Assembly: GCA_030027265.1 (NCBI GenBank)
Contig: JASENG010000014.1
Location: 1 to 64,000, forward strand
Direction: 5' to 3'
Length of the DNA: 64,000 bases
Origin: Lysinibacillus fusiformis
GTDB taxonomy: Bacteria; Bacillota; Bacilli; Bacillales_A; Planococcaceae
The translations under genes and the position numbers were made by a program. Each line of letters begins with the position of its first letter. The stretch's first letter is position 1. This document shows positions 58,022 to 64,000 of the stretch, piece by piece. The notes beneath the pieces are model-generated. The model made no database searches and had not been told where the DNA came from. It was given only the letters and a program-made list of their open reading frames with translations.

Positions 58022-58063
58022 GGAAACTTTTGGGGCATAATTTTTAAAAAGTTTCTTTTTTTA
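58022..58063 (+). terminator. gnd terminator
   Basis: GAAACTTTT...AAAAAGTTTC stem with a 13-base loop and a T run, 20 bases after the stop; separates gnd from the zwf transcription unit. Confidence 0.75.
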
Positions 58064-58098
58064 CAGTATTTTTTATAGCACTATGTTTACTTTAAGTT

Positions 58099-58128
58099 AC
58101 TATATACAAATAATGTGCGTACTTTTAA
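58099..58128 (+). promoter_or_regulatory. RuMP box, copy 3 (zinc-ribbon-zwf-pgi promoter)
   Basis: ACTATATA, CAAA, TAATGTGCGTACTTTTAA. Same ungapped register as the other two copies; left half-site (TAATGT) is weaker. It lies 84 bases before the zinc-ribbon gene start. Confidence 0.72.
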
Positions 58129-58211
58129 AAGGTGATCTAAAAGTAATACAATATTTCAGCAAAGCCTGTGTGAATTTAGGGAGTAAGTTTTGTGAGAAAG
58201 GAGAAGTTCTA

Positions 58212-58412
58212 ATGGAAAGACACAATGGGAAAAATCGGTGGCTTTGTGAAAGATGTTTAACGATCACACAAAACAATGAAGAATGTCCTAAATGCGGATG
58301 TTCTCATTTAAGAGAAATTAGGATTTGCTCATATGCTGGGGCTGGGGAAATAAACAAAATCTACGGAATAGGTACAGTAAATGAGCAAATCATTTATAAG
58401 AAAGTGAGATAG
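58212..58412 (+). CDS. Small zinc-ribbon protein, unknown function
   Basis: 66 residues from the ATG at 58212, 8 bases after AAAGGAG; a longer frame upstream overlaps the promoter and is rejected. CERC near the N-terminus and CPKCGC after nine or so residues form a C-x2-C...C-x2-C zinc ribbon; a later ICSYAGAGEINKIYG stretch has no assigned domain. It is 5 bases before zwf and shares its promoter, so it is co-expressed with RuMP-cycle enzymes. I do not recognise the family. Confidence 0.72.
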   Translation: MERHNGKNRWLCERCLTITQNNEECPKCGCSHLREIRICSYAGAGEINKIYGIGTVNEQIIYKKVR

Positions 58413-58417
58413 TGTAA

Positions 58418-59872
58418 ATGGATTCTATGACGTTTGTATTATTTGGGGCAACAGGGGATTTAGCGAAAAGAAAAATCTATCCTGCCCTGTTCAATTTATA
58501 TTTAAATCAAAAGTTACCAAAGTCATTTTCAGTCATTGGTGTTGGTAGACGCGAGATTCCTGATAGTGAATATCAATCAAGTGTCAAAAATTCCTTGTTT
58601 ACATTTTCTAGACACTCACTGGTAGATCAAAGTAAAAAAGAAGAGTTCGTAGAATCCTTTCATTATTGCCAGATGGATGTTACAAATACCGAAAATTATA
58701 AGAAATTATTAGAACTCGTCCAACAAAATGAAAAAGAACACGGCATTGAAGAGAATCGAATGTTTTATCTTTCAGTTGCACCTGAATTTTTTGATGTCAT
58801 TGCAATGAACATTAAAGAAAGTGGATTAGGTGCAACAAAAGGATGGAAACGATTGATCATCGAAAAGCCCTTTGGCAAGGATTTAAAATCTGCACAACAG
58901 TTAAACGAAAAACTAAGTAAGGCTTTTGAAGAAGATGAAATTTATCGGATCGATCATTATTTAGGAAAGCCAATGGTTCAGAATCTCGAAGCTTTAATCT
59001 TTGCGAACCCTGTATTGCAAGGTTTATGGAACAATCAATTTATCGCCAATGTTCAAATTACGGCAAGCGAAACAGTCGGGGTAGAACAGAGGGCTGGTTA
59101 TTACGACAAAGCAGGGGCTATTCGTGATATGGTCCAAAATCATATGCTACAGCTGTTAATGATGACATCCATGCATATGCCGAAACGGAATACCGCGAAT
59201 GATGTTCGAAATGAAAAAAGAAAAGTGCTTGAATCATTGCGCCCATTACAAAAGGATTCAGTAGGTGTTGATGTTGTTCGTGGCCAGTATAAAGGAGGCG
59301 AAATATACGGGGAACCAGTAGCGGCATATAGAGAAGAGCCAGGCGTTGATGCTTCTTCTCAGAACGATACATTTATTGCGGCTCGTCTATGGATTGATAA
59401 TTCTTTCTGGGAAGGCGTTCCGTTTTATATTCGAACTGGAAAAAGAATGAAGGAAAAATCAACGAAAATTGTCATTGAATTTAAAAATCCTTTAAAGGAT
59501 TCCTATACTTCAGAGATGAAGAAGATTGAACCGAATCTACTCACTGTCAATATCTATCCAAATGAAGGGGTTTCCCTCCAGTTAAATAGTAAAAATCCTG
59601 TAAACGGAAAAATGGAACCGATTATTGTAGACTTCGTAGCGAGTAAGCAAGACGTTCCCGAAGCCTATGAACTTTTGCTATTTGATGCCCTAATGGGAGA
59701 TTCTACATTTTTTGCACATTGGAATGAGGTAGAACTATCTTGGAAATGGGTAGAACCGATATTAGAGGCATTTGAAGAAAATATGGTTCCTCTACACTTT
59801 TATTTATCGGGATTAATGGGACCAGAGGCTGCAAGTAAATTATTAGAGGAAGATGGATATAAGTGGTGGTAA
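58418..59872 (+). CDS. zwf: Glucose-6-phosphate 1-dehydrogenase
   Basis: 484 residues. Oxidises glucose-6-phosphate to 6-phosphogluconolactone with NAD(P)+. Rossmann motif FGATGDLAKRKIYPALF, active-site EKPFGKDL and RIDHYLGK (catalytic His region), and GNRIDQ-type lower part. B. subtilis Zwf has 489 residues. Ribosome site AAAGTGAG is mediocre, and zwf starts 5 bases after the zinc-ribbon gene, implying coupling. It belongs to the zinc-ribbon-zwf-pgi unit. Confidence 0.96.
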   Translation: MDSMTFVLFGATGDLAKRKIYPALFNLYLNQKLPKSFSVIGVGRREIPDSEYQSSVKNSLFTFSRHSLVDQSKKEEFVESFHYCQMDVTNTENYKKLLELVQQNEKEHGIEENRMFYLSVAPEFFDVIAMNIKESGLGATKGWKRLIIEKPFGKDLKSAQQLNEKLSKAFEEDEIYRIDHYLGKPMVQNLEALIFANPVLQGLWNNQFIANVQITASETVGVEQRAGYYDKAGAIRDMVQNHMLQLLMMTSMHMPKRNTANDVRNEKRKVLESLRPLQKDSVGVDVVRGQYKGGEIYGEPVAAYREEPGVDASSQNDTFIAARLWIDNSFWEGVPFYIRTGKRMKEKSTKIVIEFKNPLKDSYTSEMKKIEPNLLTVNIYPNEGVSLQLNSKNPVNGKMEPIIVDFVASKQDVPEAYELLLFDALMGDSTFFAHWNEVELSWKWVEPILEAFEENMVPLHFYLSGLMGPEAASKLLEEDGYKWW

Positions 59873-59982
59873 AATGACTACCCATTTTTTGGATATAAAA
59901 TTAAAGAATAAGTAATTTTTTTAGAGAAAATTATAGATGAGTTCAGGGTAAGTAAAAATTGCTCTGGAAAGGAGAAATCATT

Positions 59983-61326
59983 ATGACTATTTCATTTGAC
60001 TACACCAATGCCTTACCATTCATGAAAAAAAGTGAAGTAGAGGGATTTAGTGAATTTGTAAAAGTGGCGCATGAAATGCTTCATGAAAAGAAAGGACCTG
60101 GTTCCGATTATCTTGGATGGCTTGACTTACCACTCCATTATGATAAAGAAGAATTTTCACGCATTAAAGAGGCTGCAAAAAGAATCCAAAATCAATCCGA
60201 TGCCTTGATTGTCATTGGAATTGGCGGTTCTTATTTAGGTGCAAGATCGGCCATTGAAGCATTATCCCACACATTTCACAATCAAGTAAACGGTAAGACA
60301 CAAGTTTATTATGCTGGAAATAATATTAGTTCCACTTATATCATTCACTTGTTAGAACAATTAGAGGGAAAAGATATTTCTGTGAATGTCATTTCTAAAT
60401 CAGGAACTACAACAGAGCCGGCCCTAGCTTTCCGAATCTTTCGTAGCTATTTAGAACGAAAATATGGAAAGGAAGAGGCTAGAAAACGTATTTTCGTGAC
60501 AACCGACAAAGAAAAAGGCGCATTAAAAAAACTTTCTGATGATGAAGGGTATGAAACTTTCGTTATTCCGGATGATGTTGGCGGAAGGTATTCTGTGTTA
60601 ACGGCAGTAGGTCTTTTACCAATTGCTGTCGCAGGGCTTGATGTGGACCAAATAATGGCGGGAGCTGCAGCTGCTGCACAGAAGTACAATAACCCTGACC
60701 TCATGACAAATGATTGCTACCAATATGCAACAGTAAGAAATGCACTTTACAACAAAGGAAAAGTGATTGAATTACTCGTGAATTATGAGCCATCCCTTCA
60801 TTTTATCTCGGAATGGTGGAAACAGCTATTCGGGGAAAGTGAAGGGAAAGATCAAAAAGGTCTTTTCCCTGCATCTGTTGATTTCTCAACGGATTTGCAT
60901 TCAATGGGGCAATATGTGCAAGAAGGTAGACGAGACCTAATCGAAACAGTTTTACAAATTAAGAAACCTAAAGTTGATTTGCCAATCGAGGAGGATCCTG
61001 ACAATATTGACGGATTAAACTTCCTTACGGGGAAAACGATGGATGAAGTCAACAAGAGTGCATTTCAGGGGACTCTTTTAGCCCATGTGGATGGACAAGT
61101 ACCCAATTTAGTCATTGAACTCGACGAATTGAACGAGTACACATATGGTGAATTGGTTTACTTTTTCGAAAAGGCATGTGGGATTAGTGGCCATCTACTA
61201 GGAGTAAATCCATTCGATCAACCTGGAGTGGAAGCATATAAAAAGAATATGTTCGCACTACTTGGTAAACCCGGTTATGAATCAGAGAAAGAGGCGATTA
61301 TGGAACGCCTCTCTTCATCAAGTTAG
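59983..61326 (+). CDS. pgi: Glucose-6-phosphate isomerase
   Basis: 447 residues from the ATG at 59983 (AAAGGAGAA ahead). Interconverts fructose-6-P and glucose-6-P; here it links HxlB to Zwf. [35 protein letters not shown], and [16 protein letters not shown] are the signatures; the C-terminal His region [19 protein letters not shown] is complete. 110 bases after zwf with no terminator between them. Confidence 0.97.
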   Translation: MTISFDYTNALPFMKKSEVEGFSEFVKVAHEMLHEKKGPGSDYLGWLDLPLHYDKEEFSRIKEAAKRIQNQSDALIVIGIGGSYLGARSAIEALSHTFHNQVNGKTQVYYAGNNISSTYIIHLLEQLEGKDISVNVISKSGTTTEPALAFRIFRSYLERKYGKEEARKRIFVTTDKEKGALKKLSDDEGYETFVIPDDVGGRYSVLTAVGLLPIAVAGLDVDQIMAGAAAAAQKYNNPDLMTNDCYQYATVRNALYNKGKVIELLVNYEPSLHFISEWWKQLFGESEGKDQKGLFPASVDFSTDLHSMGQYVQEGRRDLIETVLQIKKPKVDLPIEEDPDNIDGLNFLTGKTMDEVNKSAFQGTLLAHVDGQVPNLVIELDELNEYTYGELVYFFEKACGISGHLLGVNPFDQPGVEAYKKNMFALLGKPGYESEKEAIMERLSSSS

Positions 61327-61424
61327 TTAAGGTAAAAGCAGTCTTTTAGAAATTAACAAAAGGCACATACTAAATTTTGTGAGTGCGAAATATTTAAAGA
61401 AGTATTACAGCTAGGAGGATCCTC

Positions 61425-62591
61425 ATGAATCGATTTACTATACCAAGAGATATTTACTTTGGAGAAAACGCTCTTGATGTCTTAAAGACATTAGAAGGAA
61501 CAAAAGCTGCTTTAGTTATTGGAGGTAGCTCCGTTAAAAAAAGTGGCAATCTTGATAAAATCCAACAACTTCTTTCCGAAGCGAAAATGGAAACGAAGGT
61601 GATTGAGGGAATTACAACAGAGCCGACAACAAAAATGGTTCAAGAAGGTGTAAGCATCCTGAATGATTTCCAACCAGATTGGGTTATTGGAATAGGTGGT
61701 GGTTCTCCAATGGATGCAGCAAAAGCGATGTGGGTATTTTATGAACATCCTGAATTAACTTTTGAAGCTGCTACAAAACCATTTAGTTTGCCACACTTAC
61801 GTACAAAGGCAAAGTTTGTGGGCATTCCGACAACAAGTGGAAGTGCATCTGAAATTTCGAACCTTTCAGTTATTACAGATTCCGAAACGGGTGTAAAATA
61901 TCCACTAGCTGATTTTGAATTGACACCTGATCTGGCAATCATTGATCCAATCATGGTTCAATCTATGCCAAAGCATGTAACAGCTCATAGTGGAATGGAT
62001 GCCATTACACACAGCATCGAAGCTTATGTAGCCAAGCCACGCACCATTTTCACGGATTCATTGGCGATTGAAGCAGCTGAAGTACTAAAAGAGAATCTTC
62101 TATTATCTTACAATGGTGATACAAAAGCTCGTGAACAAGTCCACTATGCACAAGCGATGGCTGGTATGTCATTCGCTAACGCCGTATTAGGAATCGTACA
62201 CAGTCTTGCACACAAAAGTGGACCGACATTTAGTATTCCACATGGTTGTGCGAATGCGATTTATTTACCATATGTGATTCAATTTAATCGTACAGTAGTA
62301 GAGGACCGTTTTGCGACAATTGCGAAACGACTTGGTCTAGTAGGCGAAGAAAATAAGGAACTGGTAGATTCATTAATCTCTTGGATTCGTGAGTTAAACC
62401 GTGAAATGGACATCCCTAATACACTTAAAGACTACGGAGTATCTGAAGAGATGTTTAATCAACACGTAGACGAAATGGCAGCAAATGCTGTACTAGATCC
62501 ATGTACAAGTACGAATCCTCGCGAAACATCTGTAGAAGAAATGAAGAAACTTTTTGTAGCCGCATTTTATGGCCAAGAAGTTACATTCTAA
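61425..62591 (+). CDS. Iron-containing NAD-dependent alcohol dehydrogenase
   Basis: 388 residues, AGGAGG 7 bases before the ATG. Group III (Fe-type) fold: GIGGGSPMDAAKAMW binds NAD; metal ligands in HSGMDAITHSIEAYVAK (Asp, His) and GIVHSLAHKSGPTFSIPHG (His, His) are intact. The family includes methanol dehydrogenases of Bacillus methanolicus, butanol and 1,3-propanediol dehydrogenases. Substrate cannot be read from sequence; the RuMP context makes a C1-C4 alcohol/aldehyde pair plausible. Its upstream contains only a degenerate RuMP-box-like patch (AGTGCG at 61382). Confidence 0.9.
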   Translation: MNRFTIPRDIYFGENALDVLKTLEGTKAALVIGGSSVKKSGNLDKIQQLLSEAKMETKVIEGITTEPTTKMVQEGVSILNDFQPDWVIGIGGGSPMDAAKAMWVFYEHPELTFEAATKPFSLPHLRTKAKFVGIPTTSGSASEISNLSVITDSETGVKYPLADFELTPDLAIIDPIMVQSMPKHVTAHSGMDAITHSIEAYVAKPRTIFTDSLAIEAAEVLKENLLLSYNGDTKAREQVHYAQAMAGMSFANAVLGIVHSLAHKSGPTFSIPHGCANAIYLPYVIQFNRTVVEDRFATIAKRLGLVGEENKELVDSLISWIRELNREMDIPNTLKDYGVSEEMFNQHVDEMAANAVLDPCTSTNPRETSVEEMKKLFVAAFYGQEVTF

Positions 62592-62627
62592 ATAAAAGAT
62601 AATAACACATAATTAATATACCTTTAC

Positions 62628-62664
62628 TGCAGCCGTTCTAGTATAAGGACGGCTGTTGTTTTTG
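62628..62664 (+). terminator. Alcohol dehydrogenase terminator
   Basis: CAGCCGT / ACGGCTG stem with a 12-base loop and then TTGTTTTTG. Confidence 0.75.
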
Positions 62665-62826
62665 TATATTTTATTTACTGCATGTGGGTTTTATAGAACA
62701 TTGAATGAACAATTCCTAGGACCTCTATCTTTGGTTTAAGGAATTTTGGTGGAATATATGAAATAACAAATTCATAGATGGTAATTATTAAAAAATAATC
62801 AATCATAATGAAAAGAGGGTTATAAG

Positions 62827-63825
62827 ATGGTGCGTGTAGGTATTGTAGGTACAAATTGGATTACTGATAAGTTACTTGAGGCAGCAAAATTAGTGGAAAA
62901 TTTTGAGTTATCGGCTGTTTACTCCAGAACCAGAGAACGAGCAGAAGAAGTTGCAGAAAAATATAATGTTGAAACGATTTTTACTAACCTTGAAGAAATG
63001 GCAGCTAGTTCTATCATTGATGCTGTCTATATAGCTACACCAAATGCTTTCCATGCTGAACAATCGATATTATTTTTACGAAATAACAAACATGTATTAT
63101 GCGAAAAACCATTAGCAGCAAATGCATCTGAAGTTAAGAAAATGTTTGAGACTGCAAATGAACATGATGTGTTATTAATGGAAGCAATGAAATCTACGTT
63201 ACTTCCTAATTTCAAGGCCATTCAAAATAATTTACATAAAATTGGCCGTGTTCGTAAATTTTTTTCAAGCTATTGTCAATATTCTTCTCGTTACGACAAA
63301 TACAAAGAAGGAATTATTTTGAACGCCTTTAATCCGATTTATGCAAATGGTGCATTGATGGATCTTGGTTCATATTGTTTTTATCCTTTAGTTACATTAT
63401 TCGGAGAACCTATGGATATAAAAGCAACAAGTGTGATGTTGGAGTCAGGAGTCGATGGTGAAGGTAGCGTGTTACTTCAATATGAAGATAAAGAAGCGGT
63501 TGTAATGTATTCAAAAATCAGCAACTCACATTTACCAAGTGAAATTCAAGGAGAAAATGGAAGCATGATCATCGATAAATTACATATGGCTGAATATGTT
63601 GAAATTCGTTACAATGATGGCTCAGTTGAAATATTAACAGTTGAACAGCCATATCCTGCGATGTATTACGAAGTAAAAGAATTTGTTGAATTAATAGAAA
63701 CTGGTAAAACTATATCTGACATTAATTCTTATGTTAATTCCTACAAAACAATGCATGTAATGGATCAAGTGAGAGAAATGATTGGACTTGTTTATCCAAA
63801 TGATAAAAAAGTTAAAGATTGGTAG
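62827..63825 (+). CDS. Gfo/Idh/MocA family oxidoreductase
   Basis: 332 residues. NAD(P)-binding N-terminal fold RVGIVGTNWITDKLLEAA, the CEKPLA motif and a C-terminal alpha/beta domain with GALMDLGSYCFYPL. The family oxidises or reduces sugars and sugar derivatives; this subgroup (YulF-like) has no known substrate. Separated from the RuMP cluster by a terminator and without a RuMP box, so it is probably not part of it. Confidence 0.87.
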   Translation: MVRVGIVGTNWITDKLLEAAKLVENFELSAVYSRTRERAEEVAEKYNVETIFTNLEEMAASSIIDAVYIATPNAFHAEQSILFLRNNKHVLCEKPLAANASEVKKMFETANEHDVLLMEAMKSTLLPNFKAIQNNLHKIGRVRKFFSSYCQYSSRYDKYKEGIILNAFNPIYANGALMDLGSYCFYPLVTLFGEPMDIKATSVMLESGVDGEGSVLLQYEDKEAVVMYSKISNSHLPSEIQGENGSMIIDKLHMAEYVEIRYNDGSVEILTVEQPYPAMYYEVKEFVELIETGKTISDINSYVNSYKTMHVMDQVREMIGLVYPNDKKVKDW

Positions 63826-64000
63826 ATTATTTAATTTTTCTTCTAATTCCTTTTTTAATTCTGTTAATCGCTTTTTATTTTCCTTGTATTGAAGGATAGT
63901 CTCTTCATTTTCTTCAATATAGTTTTGATATGACATTTGGTAAGTAAATTGTCATTGAACGTGAACAACGGCTCGACTCTTTTGTACAATCAGGTATTCC
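63826..64000. other. Right edge, no supported gene
   Basis: No start with a ribosome site on either strand. The last 50 bases on the plus strand read IEREQRLDSFVQSGI without an initiation codon and could be a remnant or an upstream fragment of a gene beyond the window. A minus-strand frame (MSYQNYIEENEETI..., 63936 downward) is lysine/glutamate-rich but lacks a ribosome site. Confidence 0.35.

Noticed and set aside
63691-63936. Minus-strand coiled-coil-like frame at the right edge
   Set aside because: Overlaps the oxidoreductase gene end and has no ribosome site; the Lys/Glu-rich look follows from AT-rich sequence.

Overview
The window is the replication-origin region of a low-GC, Gram-positive, probably spore-forming member of the Bacillales. 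Gene content and protein sequences look most like the Lysinibacillus/Solibacillus side of the order (Planococcaceae), but genus cannot be fixed from this sequence. Evidence: the canonical order gyrA-gyrB-recF-yaaA-dnaN-dnaA-oriC-rpmH-rnpA-yidC-jag-mnmE-mnmG-rsmG-noc-soj-parB, a YyaC-type germination/sporulation protein, and the WalRKHIJ-HtrA-RlmH block. The numbering runs opposite to the usual B. subtilis map: the dnaA side is on the minus strand (459-10924) and the rpmH side on the plus strand (from 11544).

Layout. 1-60: what looks like an rRNA-operon promoter firing leftward off the window. 459-7995: HD-GYP-like protein, gyrA, gyrB, recF, yaaA. 8273-11543: dnaN, dnaA and a bipartite oriC with DnaA-box clusters on both sides of dnaA and a DnaA-trio-like unwinding region next to dnaN. 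11544-21740: ribosome/tRNA-modification genes and the chromosome-segregation genes noc, soj and parB, with parS sites in recF, parB and perhaps walK. 21801-36292: membrane channel, YchF, a DUF3267 pair, rpsF-ssb-rpsR, a CNNM transporter, yybS-gdpP-rplI-dnaC, purA. 36390-47557: YitT protein, LysM/G5/M23 peptidase, the walRKHIJ-htrA cell-wall stress operon, a CxxH/CxxC mini-protein sitting in a DnaA-box cluster, rlmH.

From 47558 the conserved core gives way to an accessory region. First come a DJ-1/PfpI protein, an SDR lacking the usual catalytic Tyr/Lys and an aldo/keto reductase. Then there is a decayed IS21 remnant, and finally a metabolic cluster that contains every enzyme of the dissimilatory ribulose-monophosphate (RuMP) cycle for formaldehyde oxidation: lactonase (Pgl), HxlB, HxlA, Gnd, Zwf and Pgi. 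The formaldehyde-responsive regulator HxlR and an iron-dependent alcohol dehydrogenase lie with them. An intact IS1182-family element is inserted in a 23-bp palindrome between pgl and hxlB.

How it works together (inference): HxlA joins formaldehyde to ribulose-5-P, HxlB and Pgi convert the product to glucose-6-P, and Zwf, the lactonase and Gnd return ribulose-5-P with release of CO2 and two reduced cofactors. The alcohol dehydrogenase could feed in or remove the aldehyde. Three transcription starts in this cluster (hxlAB, gnd, and the zinc-ribbon gene-zwf-pgi unit) share an ungapped 30-bp element with 21 positions identical in all three, built on a palindrome AAAAGT-N4-ACTTTT. This is my best candidate for an undescribed HxlR-controlled RuMP regulon.
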